Assembly: GCA_030015575.1 (NCBI GenBank)
Contig: CM057337.1
Span: 335,988,583-336,052,582, forward strand
Origin: Agapanthus africanus
Taxonomy: Eukaryota > Streptophyta > Magnoliopsida > Asparagales > Amaryllidaceae
Direction of reading: 5' to 3'
Length of the DNA stretch: 64,000 nucleotides
Made by a program: the position numbers and the translations under genes. The notes under the pieces are model-generated. The model did no database searches, had not been told where the DNA came from, and saw only the letters and a list, made by a program, of their open reading frames with translations. Each line of letters begins with the position of its first letter. Position 1 is the stretch's first letter. Shown here piece by piece: positions 21,929 through 32,896 of this stretch.

Positions 21929-21948
21929 AGCATGGGGCAAAAATCCAC

Positions 21949-22059
21949 ATCGGGAGTTTCATAAGTACTGAAACTTGCTAGCGTTGCATACCATTTGGAG
22001 TGTGATAATTCTGGTAGGATTCCTTCGGTTTTATCACGCGATGATATTTGGATCCCGAT
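21949..22059 (+). other. E5 branched leader module
   Basis: An outer stem ATCGGGA (21949-21955) with TCCCGAT (22053-22059) encloses AGTTTC/GAAACT (21955-21975) and GTGATAA/TTATCAC (22002-22037). In E3 the first inner stem is AATTTCA/TGAAATT, a change on both sides. Confidence 0.7.
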
Positions 22060-22427
22060 CCTACTGTGAGTATATGCTACTCCTCGGGAAAACTCTCACT
22101 TAACGATCAATGCTATAAACCTAGTAGGTGCCTAGAAAGGTGTTAGCGGGGCTACGCCCACAGGGAAAAGAGGTTACTTAATTAAGGAACTTCGCGAAAG
22201 CGTTGGAAAACCTCCCTCGAAGTACCGACACTGGCCTGGCTGAACGGTTAAGCAAGTATTGTACGGTGAGAATGATCCCGGCTAATCCTTTTCTTTATGG
22301 TTTGAGAAGGGATTCGAGAGACAGTGGGAGCCATCCAGTTTAGACAAACTAAAAACCACTCTAAACTTGCAAGAGCATCATGCTAAAGTGTTTCTTTTCT
22401 CTCTCCTAATTGCAGCGACCATTCAAG

Positions 22428-25400
22428 ATGACCGGACTTAAGTTACTATTAGATAAAAACATATTGACAGGGCCAAACTACAAAGATTGGCTCAGGAATG
22501 TCAAGATGGCTATCACTTATGACAAGCTGGGGTATATACTTACCACCAAAGCTCCCCCTGTCCCAGGTCCCACCTCCAGCGTCGCGGATGTAGAAATCCG
22601 TAAGACATGGGAGATAGATTGCGCGAGGGCCAGATGCCTCGTACTAGCCTCGATGGACAACGACCATCAGAGGAGGCACGAGAATATGGACCTAGAGTCC
22701 ATATTTCTCCATACAAAAGAACTGTATGGAGAGCAGTCTCGTATCGCAAGATACGAAGTGTCGAAGAAGCTCTTTTCGGCAAGGTTGGCCGTCGGATCAT
22801 CGGTAGCGGACCACGTGCTTAAGATGATCGGCTACATAGAGGAGCTCGCGGACCTTGGGACCACGTTGGAGAATGAACTCTATACCGATTTGATTCTCCA
22901 GTCCCTTCCTTCCACTTACGCCCAGTTCATTCTTAACTTCAACATGCAAGGAAAGGAGGTTGAACTTGCCGAGCTTCTGAACATGTTGAGGACTGCTGAG
23001 GGCACCCTACAGAAGGGTAGGGAGACATCCACTTTGTTTGTAGGAGGATCTTCCTCTTCTAGGTCCAGGGCGAAAGCCAAGGGCAAGAAGAAGAAAGCCC
23101 CCGCCAAACCAAGAGGCGGTGTCGGTAAAGTGGATACGAAGGGAAAGGGTAAAGCAACAAAGGTAGCGGGGAAGCTGGTGGGGAAGGAAGAATGCTTCTA
23201 TTGTCACAAAAGTGGCCACTGGAAACAAGATTGCAAGGCTTGGAAAGCCAGAACACAGGATTTGAAGCGAGTTGCAGCTTCAGCTTCAGGTGTGTATGTT
23301 ATTGAAAACTGTCTATCAATAAACTCTACATCCTGGGTATTGGATACCGGATCAGGATCTCATATCTGTAATTCTTTGCAGGCGTTGAGAAAGCGTAGAG
23401 TTTTGAAGGCAGGTGACATGACCCTCAGAGTTGCGAACGGTGCTAGCATGGATGCAGAGGCCGTGGGGGACTATCACCTGGGATTATCAGATGGACACTT
23501 TTTGGTTTTGCGTAGTTGTTATTATGTACCAAATGCAACCTGTAATATCATTTCTGTATCTTTATTATCTAAAGAAGGTTATGAATTTGCATTTGTAAGT
23601 AATGTAGTGAACATTCACCTTAATCAAGTTTTGATTGGGTCAGGTACATTAAACAACGGTATTTACGTTTTAAACCAACCACATGTTTTCAATATCCAGA
23701 ATACACATAAAAGAAAGTCTCCAGATATTAATAAAACTTTCTTATGGCATTGTAGACTGGGTCACATCAACGAGAGAAGATTGACTAAGTTACATACTGA
23801 AGGATATTTAGATTCGTTCGAATATCAATCGTATGCAACTTGTCAATCCTGTCTCAAAGGAAAGATGACAAAGGCTCCGTTTTCTGGACACGGAGAAAGA
23901 GCGAGCGAGCTCTTGGGACTCGTACACAGCGACGTGTGCGGTCCAATGTCTACACATGCGCGAAGCGGTTTTTCTTACTTCATAACTTTTACGGATGATT
24001 TCTCAAGATTCGGACATGTCTTCTTAATAAAGCATAAATCCGAAGCTTTTGATAAGTTCCAGGAATATAAGAATGAAGTAGAAAAACAGACCGGCAAAAG
24101 TATCAAGATCCTAAGATCGGATCGAGGAGGAGAATACTTAAGTGCCGAATTCCTGAATTACTTAAAAGAGAATGGAATTCTCTCTCAGCTTACTCCTCCA
24201 TACACCCCGCAACATAACGGTGTATCGGAGAGACGGAACCGAACCCTATTGGATATGGTACGGTCCATGATGAGTAACGCTGAGTTACCGCGATCTTTCT
24301 GGGGATATGCGCTAGAAACAGCTGCATATCTTTTGAACCGTGTTCCCACTAAGACTGTGCCTACCACACCATATGAGTTATGGAGTGGGAAGAAACCCTA
24401 TCTTCAATACTTGAAGATTTGGGGATGTCCAGCTTATGTCAAAAAGCAGCATGTGGACAAGCTCGAGGCACGCTCAGTACTGTGCAAGTTTGTGGGATAC
24501 CCAAAGAACTCCAGGGGGTATCTTTTCTATTACGCAGAGGAACAAAAAGTCCTTGTTTCTCGCAATGCCCACTTTCTAGAACATCAGTTCATAGAAAAAG
24601 AAATAAGTGGGAGCGCAATAGAACTGGAAGAAATTCCAGAACCACAAACTACTACTGAAAGTTTAGTGGAACCAGAAGGTTCAAAAGAACAGGACATTCC
24701 TATGCCACTCCGCAGGAGTAGTAGGCAGTCTCATCCGCCCGAGAGATACTACGGTTTTCTCATTGACGGGGATAGAGAAGACTGCATCCTGGATTGTGAT
24801 GAGCCTACTAGCTTCCAGCAAGCCATTCAGAGCGTCGACTCGGTAAAATGGCTGGATGCAATGCGGACCGAGATGGAGTCCATGTACACCAACAAGGTAT
24901 GGACGTTGGACATTGCTCCAGACGGGGTAAAACCCGTAGGATGCAAGTGGATCTTCAAAAGGAAGATTGGTGTAGATGGACAGGTTGAGACCTATAAAGC
25001 TAGACTGGTAGCAAAGGGTTTTCGTCAGCGACCTGGTTTGGACTATGACGAAACCTTTTCTCCAGTAGCTATGCTGAAATCCATTCGGATCCTTCTTGCC
25101 ATTGCTGCTTTCCACGATTATGAGATTTGGCAGATGGACGTAAAGACAGCTTTTCTAAATGGTCATTTAGAAGAGTGTGTCTATATGGATCAGCCAGAGG
25201 GTTTCATTCAGGGTGGGAGCAGCGGAAAGGTGTGCAAGTTGCTCAAGTCCATTTATGGACTCAAGCAGGCATCGCGGAGTTGGAACATCTGTTTTGATGA
25301 GACGGTCAAAGAATTTGGCTTTATCAAAAATCCAGATGAACCATGCATCTATTGTAGATTTGTAGCGAGAACTGTAGTATTCCTCGTTTTATACGTGGAT

Positions 25401-26378
25401 GACATTCTCTTAATAGGAAATGACATTCCTATGCTACAATCTGTCAAGGGGTTCTTGTCACACAGGTTCTCCATGAAAGACCTGGGTGATGCCTCCTACA
25501 TTCTGGGTATCCGGATCTACCGTGACAGATCCAAGAGGATATTAGGACTCTCGCAGTCCAGGTACATCGACACCATACTGAAGAGATTCAGTATGGAAGA
25601 TTCCAAGCGCGGTAATCTACCGGCTTGTCACGGGATCACCCTCTCAAAAGAGATGTCTCCCAAGACTGATTTGGAGAGGGATCGCATGTCTATTATACCC
25701 TACGCTTCTGCGGTAGGCTCTATAATGTATGCGATGTTGTGTACCAGACCAGATGTGGCTTATGCACTGAGTGTGGTAAGCAGGTATCAGTCAAACCCTG
25801 GGGAGAAACATTGGATAGCAGTAAAGAACATTCTCAAGTACCTGAGAAGAACTAAGGAGATGTTCTTGGTGTATGGCGGAAAAGACCTGCAGATTGAGGC
25901 CTTTGCTGACTCCAGCTTCCAGAGTGACAAGGATGATTCCAAGTCCATGTCGGGTTTTGTCTTTACCCTCAATGGAGGGGCGGTGTGTTGGAAGAGCTCC
26001 AAGCAGGAAACCGTTGCTGACTCGACTATGGAAGCGGAATACATCGCTGCATCTGATGCCGCAAAAGAAGCTGTCTGGATGAGGAAGTTCTTGAAAGAAC
26101 TTCAGGTGGTTCCGTCCATTGTTGACCCAATACCTCTGTATTGCGACAACAACGGGGCTATAGCTTTAGCGAAGGAACCCAGGTCCCATCAGAAATCCAG
26201 ACACATCTTAAGGCGGTATCACCTGATCAGGGAGATCGTGGATCGCCAGGAGATCGAGGTCCGGAGAGTTGCATCAGAGGATAACACAGCAGATCCATTC
26301 ACCAAGGCCTTGCCCCAGACTCAGTTCGAGCGGCTGATCGAGATGATAGGTCTTCGATACGCCAGTACATGGCCTTAG
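22428..26378 (+). CDS. E5 gag-pol polyprotein (Ty1/copia), 1,316 residues
   Basis: One uninterrupted frame encodes everything needed for a copia life cycle: virus-like particle formation, processing, integration and reverse transcription. I start at ATG 22428 (MTGLKLLLDK) because the frame upstream lacks an ATG and E3 starts at the same place. Gag occupies about residues 1-280, with a basic Lys-rich stretch and the zinc knuckle CFYCHKSGHWKQDC from about residue 256. Protease has DTGSG near 306. Integrase has its zinc region (His 441 and 446, Cys 472 and 475) and catalytic Asp 502, Asp 565 and Glu 601, with the usual 35-residue last spacing. RT has Asp 904 (WQMDVKT) and YVDD at 989-992. RNase H has DSSFQSD near 1161 and later MEAEY and YCDN blocks. 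The length is close to that of BARE-1-type polyproteins. Domain order and motifs are seen; activity is inferred. Confidence 0.95.
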   Translation: MTGLKLLLDKNILTGPNYKDWLRNVKMAITYDKLGYILTTKAPPVPGPTSSVADVEIRKTWEIDCARARCLVLASMDNDHQRRHENMDLESIFLHTKELYGEQSRIARYEVSKKLFSARLAVGSSVADHVLKMIGYIEELADLGTTLENELYTDLILQSLPSTYAQFILNFNMQGKEVELAELLNMLRTAEGTLQKGRETSTLFVGGSSSSRSRAKAKGKKKKAPAKPRGGVGKVDTKGKGKATKVAGKLVGKEECFYCHKSGHWKQDCKAWKARTQDLKRVAASASGVYVIENCLSINSTSWVLDTGSGSHICNSLQALRKRRVLKAGDMTLRVANGASMDAEAVGDYHLGLSDGHFLVLRSCYYVPNATCNIISVSLLSKEGYEFAFVSNVVNIHLNQVLIGSGTLNNGIYVLNQPHVFNIQNTHKRKSPDINKTFLWHCRLGHINERRLTKLHTEGYLDSFEYQSYATCQSCLKGKMTKAPFSGHGERASELLGLVHSDVCGPMSTHARSGFSYFITFTDDFSRFGHVFLIKHKSEAFDKFQEYKNEVEKQTGKSIKILRSDRGGEYLSAEFLNYLKENGILSQLTPPYTPQHNGVSERRNRTLLDMVRSMMSNAELPRSFWGYALETAAYLLNRVPTKTVPTTPYELWSGKKPYLQYLKIWGCPAYVKKQHVDKLEARSVLCKFVGYPKNSRGYLFYYAEEQKVLVSRNAHFLEHQFIEKEISGSAIELEEIPEPQTTTESLVEPEGSKEQDIPMPLRRSSRQSHPPERYYGFLIDGDREDCILDCDEPTSFQQAIQSVDSVKWLDAMRTEMESMYTNKVWTLDIAPDGVKPVGCKWIFKRKIGVDGQVETYKARLVAKGFRQRPGLDYDETFSPVAMLKSIRILLAIAAFHDYEIWQMDVKTAFLNGHLEECVYMDQPEGFIQGGSSGKVCKLLKSIYGLKQASRSWNICFDETVKEFGFIKNPDEPCIYCRFVARTVVFLVLYVDDILLIGNDIPMLQSVKGFLSHRFSMKDLGDASYILGIRIYRDRSKRILGLSQSRYIDTILKRFSMEDSKRGNLPACHGITLSKEMSPKTDLERDRMSIIPYASAVGSIMYAMLCTRPDVAYALSVVSRYQSNPGEKHWIAVKNILKYLRRTKEMFLVYGGKDLQIEAFADSSFQSDKDDSKSMSGFVFTLNGGAVCWKSSKQETVADSTMEAEYIAASDAAKEAVWMRKFLKELQVVPSIVDPIPLYCDNNGAIALAKEPRSHQKSRHILRRYHLIREIVDRQEIEVRRVASEDNTADPFTKALPQTQFERLIEMIGLRYASTWP

Positions 26379-26381
26379 TGC

Positions 26382-26392
26382 AAGTGGGAGAT
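26382..26392 (+). promoter_or_regulatory. E5 polypurine tract
   Basis: AAGTGGGAGAT directly before the 3' LTR, four bases after the gag-pol stop codon; the primer for plus-strand DNA synthesis. The same tract is found in E2, E4, E6, E8, E9 and E7, and with one change in E3. Confidence 0.9.
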
Positions 26393-28420
26393 TGTTAGTG
26401 TATATGCCCTAGAGGCCATTACTGTATCATACTAGTTTGTATATTACTTAATGGAAGCTTGGGATATTCACAGTTGTATATACAATCTTGCTCGAAATGG
26501 TAGTATGCTACTTGGTTTGTCTCTGCTTTAATATGTGCATGTGTTTCTTTTAGCATATTGCTGGTATACATATTAGTAGAGCCCTTAGGATCTTTGCTTG
26601 ATTACCAGCGTTGTGATGGCGCTCGCACTCGTGGGAGCTGGGTAATCTATAAGCACATCCTTATACAGGTCCCTGGTCGTTGGACTATCGAGACAGGGCA
26701 TCGATACTCCGGAGTAGACTAGCGTATGCGCTTCTCATCCCAGTGTGGGAGACGGTCTGTCCCACAGCCGTTAGTACGTCGTACTTGGGATAGTATGCGG
26801 GTGCTCGTTAGGTTACGAGTACACTGGACAGGACTCGTCGGGAACTGTTGGTTGGTAATATACCTATCGTCAGTTATCAGTTCCCAGGTGACATGAGTAC
26901 AGCTTAGTCCGCTGACTTGACACTGTCACTTCGCCTCGAGTGTGTTCCCACTGCACTTTGATTACTACCCTACCACGGCTCAAAGGAGCTGTGCAAACAG
27001 GTAGTTTTTGGGTGCAGTCCCGAAGCACTTGGAGGCAGTGACGGTTAGACAGGATTCGTCTCTCCCGGTATTGGGGGTTGACATCGCGCTGTGTCTAGGA
27101 GAGCCATTACACGAGTAGTCCCTGGCCAGGGCAAGCGAGATATACTGGTAGGTTTCCAGTGTTATCTCAGGGTGTTCTGGGCTACACTCCGACACGACTT
27201 GTACCGCTATTAGGGGACTGACGTTCACCGCCCCCCTAGGCCCGCCATGCGATGTATCAGACGAACAGACCGGACTGTACGGAGACTGTCACATACAGGC
27301 TCAGTAGGAGTGCAGATGGGGTTCACCTCGTCAGTCTTCTTATCGACATCTACCTGGGGACCGTTACGTACAGCTAGTGCCGCTTGCGGTCTGTGGTTAA
27401 ACCCACTGCCAGCGTAGTGTCGAGTCTTTAGAGTCCCACACAGAGAGCTATTCGCCTTTAGGCAAAACGAGTAGAGGTCGCATGGTTTTGCGACAGGGTT
27501 CGTTCGCATCCGCGCACTTGTGCACGTTTGCTGTCCGGACAGTTTATACTAGCGGGCTTTGGTTTAAGCCGGATCCTAGTATATGATTTGAGATTGGTTT
27601 TTCTCGTTGTGTTCGTGTTCCTCGGATCACGAATGCGGGTGCGTATGCACAGTTGCTTGAGATTGGGGGAGAGGACCTTGTTTAGGGTTAATGGCTTTTG
27701 TCATTTTATTAACCCTATTGTTTTTGTGTGGATTATTGTTAATTGATAATTAGCTTAATTATTGTGCATGGTTGTTGTTGACAATTTGACTTCATTGACT
27801 TGTTGACCATGTTGACAACTTGACCATAATCATTTCATTTGGAAGATGCTCTTTGATCTTTGCAAAAATTGAAATGATAATGGTCAAGTCATGATTTATC
27901 ATGACAATTTTCAAGCTAATTATCTAATTAAAATTATCCTCACATATTAGTGAGAATGGCTCACTATTATTTCATTCTATCATATCTTTTCTCTCTCTTG
28001 CTCATCCTCTCCCTCAAGCTCTCTCCCTCTCATGTGTTGAGAAACAAAAAGCTTGAGAAAAACCCTCTCTTGATCTTCTCTACTCACTTCTAGGGTTCAA
28101 GTCTTAGCATTTCTTGCACTCTAGTTACTCCTAGCTTGGAGTTGAAGCTAAAGGTGGTGGCTTTCGGGTGGATCCTTCTTTGACGGGAGAAGACAAGCAA
28201 GGTGATCCTTTTCTACCATACCTAGGAGCAAGGAGAGAAGGACTAAAGACCAAAGGTATAACCTTTCTACAACTTTGTTAGTTGTTAGATTACTTTAGCT
28301 AGTTTTAGTTTAGCAAAGATCCTCACAAGCTTAGTCCATGTTGCCTAAGTCATTAAAAATCCGTTTTTTATTATGTTTTCCGCCTCCCGTAAGCACCGGG
28401 ATGGGCAACGTGGACTTACA
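26393..28420 (+). repeat. E5 3' LTR
   Basis: A 2,028-bp partner of 18327-20354 and essentially identical to it. It ends CTTACA, followed by the right target copy ATCTC. Confidence 0.95.
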
Positions 28421-28425
28421 ATCTC

Positions 28426-29612
28426 GAGGAGTCGAGACCGGGTCTCCTAAACTCCAGAATTGGAAGGGTCACTTGCCGCTCTCGTAGGGGTATAAGGGTG
28501 TGGGCTTGGCTATTCATCACGACCGTGGAATCTGTATTTTCTATCTGAGGCTAAGTATAAAATACGGAGTTCCTAGTATATCCTATATTTTCATATATGT
28601 GTTTCTGCTGCTAATTATTCTTTGATGTGATTGCTTAATATCTGAGATGAGTGTAATATTGTTATATATGTGATATGTAATACTGTTTTTCGTTTCTTTC
28701 TGTAATGGATTAGGAACTTAAATGATGGGAATACATTAATGAGATTAATGTAAAAGAAAAGAAACCTAATGATGTTGTAGAATCGGATTTGAAACCCACT
28801 CGGCTCCTTTTTATGAAAAAGCAAGTTTCAAAAGATGCGGAGCTTAAGCCACTCCTTTTCTAAAAAACTATTTAAATTCTACAACGAAATCAAGTTCAAA
28901 GCGTTAAAGGTTTTCATAAAAGTCATCCGCAGCCCTCCGTCATTTTAGGAAGCAGAGTACTTAGCATTCGTGCTACGTATGTTGATCATAGTCAAGGCTT
29001 AGTGTACGGTAGCCAAGTGATATCTTCCTACAAAGCATATGATGCGATAAGTTAGGACATTCATGTGATTATGTTGATCATAGTCAAGGATCATATGGGT
29101 GGGTCTAGTTAATCACGAAATGACGGGTAGAACTTGACTAGTGCTTATGATATGTTGACCATAGGCAAGGTCATAAGCATCTAGGAGTAAAAACTATATC
29201 GGGAATTTCAAGTGTTGAAATTTGCAATGAGATTGCATACCATTTATATGATAGTTGGATCCCGATCACTGTGAGTATGAGTTGCTCCCAGGAGAGTTTT
29301 ACACTTTACAATTAGCTAATTCAGTAGGTGTCTAGAAAGGTGTTAACGGGGTTTGACCTCTGGGAAAAACGAGATTTATTTTAATTAGGTCCATGCGCAA
29401 GCACGGGGAACCTCCCTCAAAGTATCGACACTAACCTGGCTGACCGGTTAGCGAAACTGTAGAATGTAATTAATCCTGGCTAGTTTTCTTTTCAGGTTTG
29501 AAAGAAAATTTGATAAAAGCAGTGGGAGCCATCGATTAGATAAGATAATAATCAATCTGATCTTTGTAAGAGCATTTCGCTGAGTGTATTCTTTTCTCTC
29601 TCCTAATGGCAG
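28426..29612 (+). promoter_or_regulatory. E3 leader, second part
   Basis: It follows E5's right target copy ATCTC (28421-28425). It carries the right arm of the paired module (28467-28473), the array of three stem-loops (28973-29178) and the branched module closed by ATCGGGA (29198-29204) with TCCCGAT (29260-29266). It ends in a pyrimidine tract and acceptor-like GGCAG at 29608-29612, seven bases before the gag ATG at 29619. Confidence 0.75.
28973..29178 (+). other. E3 array of three leader stem-loops
   Basis: Each unit has a TTGAYCATAG-type core with TCAAGG or GCAAGG. Loop 1 (28973-29001) has the weak stem CTACG/CTTAG. Loop 2 (29063-29096) pairs ATGTGAT with ATCATAT, with one G-T wobble. 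Loop 3 (29143-29178) pairs GCTTATGA with TCATAAGC perfectly. The same three units occur in E4, E5, E6, E8 and E9. Confidence 0.7.
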
Positions 29613-32600
29613 ATACCGATGACGGGACTTAGGCTTCTTTTAGAGAAAAACAAACTGACTGGACCAAATTATAAAAAATGGTTGAGGAACTTGAACATTG
29701 CACTCACATATGATAAAGTATCATATGTCCTCACTACCAAAGCCCCACCCGTCCCAGGACCTGAATCATCTGTTTCGGATAAAGAGATCCGAAAAACATG
29801 GGATATTGATTGCAACACGGCCATGTGCCTCGCGCTTGCTTCTATGGACAGTATCCATCAGAAACATCATGAGAAGATGGATGTACAATCCATCTTTCTT
29901 CATACAAAGGAGTTGTATGAAGAGCAATCTCATACTTTACGATACGAGGCATCTCAAAAGCTGTTTCGGATGCGGTTAGCTCCCGGTGCATCAGTAGGAG
30001 ACCATGTTCTGAAGATGATTGGTCTTATAAAAGAACTTGAGGAACTGGGATGGAGTATGGATAATGAGCAATATACAGATATTGTTCTGCAGTCTCTCTC
30101 CCCCGCCTTTGCTCCGTTCATAGTGAATTTCAATATGAACGATTTGGAGAAATCATTACCTGAACTTCTCAATATGTTGAGAAATGCAGAGAGCACGCTT
30201 AAGATAGCGAAAACTCCCGCTCTACTTTATGGGCCATCTTCCTCTTCAGTCCCGAAAGCTAAGGCCAAGGGAAAGAAGAAGAAGAATCCTACTAAGCCAA
30301 GAGGTGGAATTGAAAAGGCAAAGGGGAATGACAAGTCTGGGACCGTGGGAACTGGAAAAGGAGAATGTTTTTACTGCCACAAGTCGGGACACTGGAAATG
30401 CAATTGTGCTTTGTACCTTGCAGATCTCAAGAAGAAGAAGCATGTTGATGCTTCTGCTTCAGGTGTGTTTGTAACTGAAAACTGTTTTTCATTAAACTCT
30501 GCATCTTGGGTATTAGATACCGGATCTGGTTCTCACATCTGTAATTGTATGCAGGGATTGAGAAACGGTAGAGTTTTGAAGACTGGGGACCACACTCTAC
30601 GGGTTGGAAATGGTTCCAATGTACATGCTGTATCCGTAGGAGAGTATCATCTGGGGTTGCTTTCAGGATGTATTTTGGTTTTGAACCCTTATTATTTTGT
30701 ACCTGGTATGCTATGTAATATAATATCCGTATCTTTGTTGGACAATGAAGGATAACATTTTGTGTTGCAAAATAATGTTATGAACATTAATTTGAATCAA
30801 CAGTTGATTGGGTATGGTACACTAAGTAACGGAATTTACGTCCTAAACCAACACACAGTATTCAATATACAACATACAAATAAAAGAAAGATTTCAGATA
30901 TAAATGAATCTTTTCTTTGGTATTGTAGACTTGGTCATATTAATAAAACAAGACTAAACAAGCTACATAAAGACGGATATTTAAAACCTTTTGAATATAA
31001 ATCTTATGCAACTTGTCATTCTTGTATCAAAGGTAAAATGACCAAAACTCCGTTTATAGGACACGGAGAGAGAGCTACAGAACTCTTAAGCCTCATACAT
31101 AGTGATTTATGCGGACCAATGTCTACACATGCTAGAGGCGGTTTTTCATACTTCATCACTTTTACTGATGATTTCTCAAGATTCGGACATGCGTTTTTAT
31201 TGAAGCATAAATCTGAAGCTTTCGAGAAATTTAAGGAGTACAAACTTGAAGTAGAAAAACAAACTGGCTCGAGTATCAAGAAACTTCGATCAGATCGAGG
31301 TAGAGAGTATTTAAGCACATAGTTTACAGACTTCTTAAAAGAGAATGGGATTCTCTCTCAGCTCACTCCTCCGTACACACCACAGCACAATGGTGTGTCA
31401 GAACGGAGGAATCGTACCCTATTAGATATGGTATGGTCCATGATGAGTGATGCTGAGTTACCACTTTCCTTTTGGGGACATGCATTAGAGACAACAATTT
31501 ATCTATTGAACAGGGTTCCATCAAAGACCGTGTCTACCACTCCATATGAGATGTGGTGTGGAAAGAGACCATCTCTTAAAAGAGTTAGGATATGGGGTTG
31601 TCCGGCTTATGTCAAAAAGCAGAATCCGGATAAACCCGAGACACAATCGGTCATGTGTACATTTGTGGGATATCCAAATCATTCATATGGATATCTTTTC
31701 TACCACAAGGAGGAACAAAAGGTGTTTGTTTCTCAACATGCCACATTTTTGGAAAATGAAATTTTTACAAATAGTACTGATGGCAATGCGATAGAACTAG
31801 AAGAGGTTCTAGAGACACAAATTACTTAGGAAAAATTGGTTGAAACTGATGTTGCAGTAGAACTTCAAGAACTTCAGCCGCTCCGGAGATCTAGTAGAAC
31901 TTCTTGCCCGCCGGAGAGATACTATGGATTTCTCATTGATGGTGATAGAGAAGACTGCATCATGGATGATGATGACCCTACTAGTTGTTAGCAAGCTATC
32001 ACGAGTGGTGACTCAGTGAAGTGGCTGGATGCCATGAGATCCGAAATGGAGTCCATGTACACCAACAAAGTATGGACTTTGGACGTTGCACCTTCTGGGA
32101 TAAAATCCGTTGGGTGCAAATGGATCTTTAAGAGAAAGATTGGTGTAGATGGACAGGTAGAGACCTATAAAGCAAGGCTTGTAGCGAAAGGTTTTCGTCA
32201 AAGACCAAGGCTGGACTATGATGAAACTTTCTCTCCGGTAGCAATGCTTAAATCCATTCGGATCCTACTTGCTATTGCCGCTCACTACGACTATGAAATC
32301 TGGCAGATGGACATTAAAACTGCATTTCTGGATGGTGATTTAGAAGAATGCGTTTATATCGATCAGCCAGAGGGCTTCATTGACAGTGGGAGCAGCGGGA
32401 AAGCATGCAGATTGCTTAAATCCATTTATGGATTAAAGCAGGCCTCATGGAGCTGGAACATCTGTTTTGATGATACAATAAAAGAGTTTGATTTTATAAA
32501 AAATATAGATGAACCATGCATTTATAAGAAGATTGTAGGGAGTACTGTCACATTCCTCGTATTGTACGTAGATGACATTCTCTTGATAGGAAATGACATT

Positions 32601-32896
32601 CCTATGCTACAATCGGTCAAATTATTCTTATCACAAAGGTTCTACATGAAGGACCTGGGTGATGCCTCGGGCATTTTGGGCATAAGGATCTATAGAGATA
32701 GATCCAAGAGATTATTGAGATTGTCCCAATCAAAGTACATTGATACCATCCTAAAAAGGTTTAGTATGGAAGATTCTAAGCATGGTGCCTTGCCCGCTTG
32801 CCTTGGAATCACTCTCTCTAAGGACTTCTGTCCGAAGACTGATGAAGAGAGAGCTCGCATGAGCATTATACCCTACGCTTCAGCCGTAGGATTTAT

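Larger units (their letters stand above)
20190..22415 (+). promoter_or_regulatory. Possible leader intron of E5
   Basis: The stretch starts with GTATAACC after AAAG and ends with a pyrimidine tract and TTGCAG, 12 bases before the gag ATG at 22428. Equivalent pairs are in E8 (52994 to 55222), E3, E4 and E9. If spliced, the transcript would lose the primer site and all leader stems, giving an mRNA with gag-pol close to its 5' part. BARE-type elements are reported to keep separate RNA pools for translation and copying, but this particular intron is my inference. Confidence 0.45.
18327..28420 (+). mobile_element. E5: complete-looking Ty1/copia (Angela/BARE-like) element
   Basis: A 10,094-bp element flanked by a perfect target duplication ATCTC (18322-18326 and 28421-28425), inserted in the leader of E3. 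The LTRs are 2,028 bp each, and I see only two adjacent differing bases between them, near the 3' ends (20344-20345 against 28410-28411). All expected parts are present: primer site, long leader, one gag-pol frame, polypurine tract. It looks whole. Two differences would mean an insertion tens of thousands of years old at 1.3e-8 per site per year, so this is by far the youngest copy. No envelope-like frame is seen between pol and the 3' LTR. Confidence 0.95.

Noticed and set aside
22410-22427. A start for E5 gag-pol six codons before the ATG
   Set aside because: The codon there is TTG and it overlaps the acceptor-like TTGCAG; the ATG at 22428 matches the start of E3 and E8.
24681-25115. Antisense open frames opposite RT (also near 3096-3788, 35722-36069, 44910-45257, 57470-57922)
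   Set aside because: They mirror the conserved RT codons on the other strand in every copy, so they reflect codon bias of the sense gene.
26393-28420. Possible envelope-like gene between pol and the 3' LTR (Sirevirus-type)
   Set aside because: Pol ends four bases before the polypurine tract in E5 and similarly in the others; there is no room for an extra gene.
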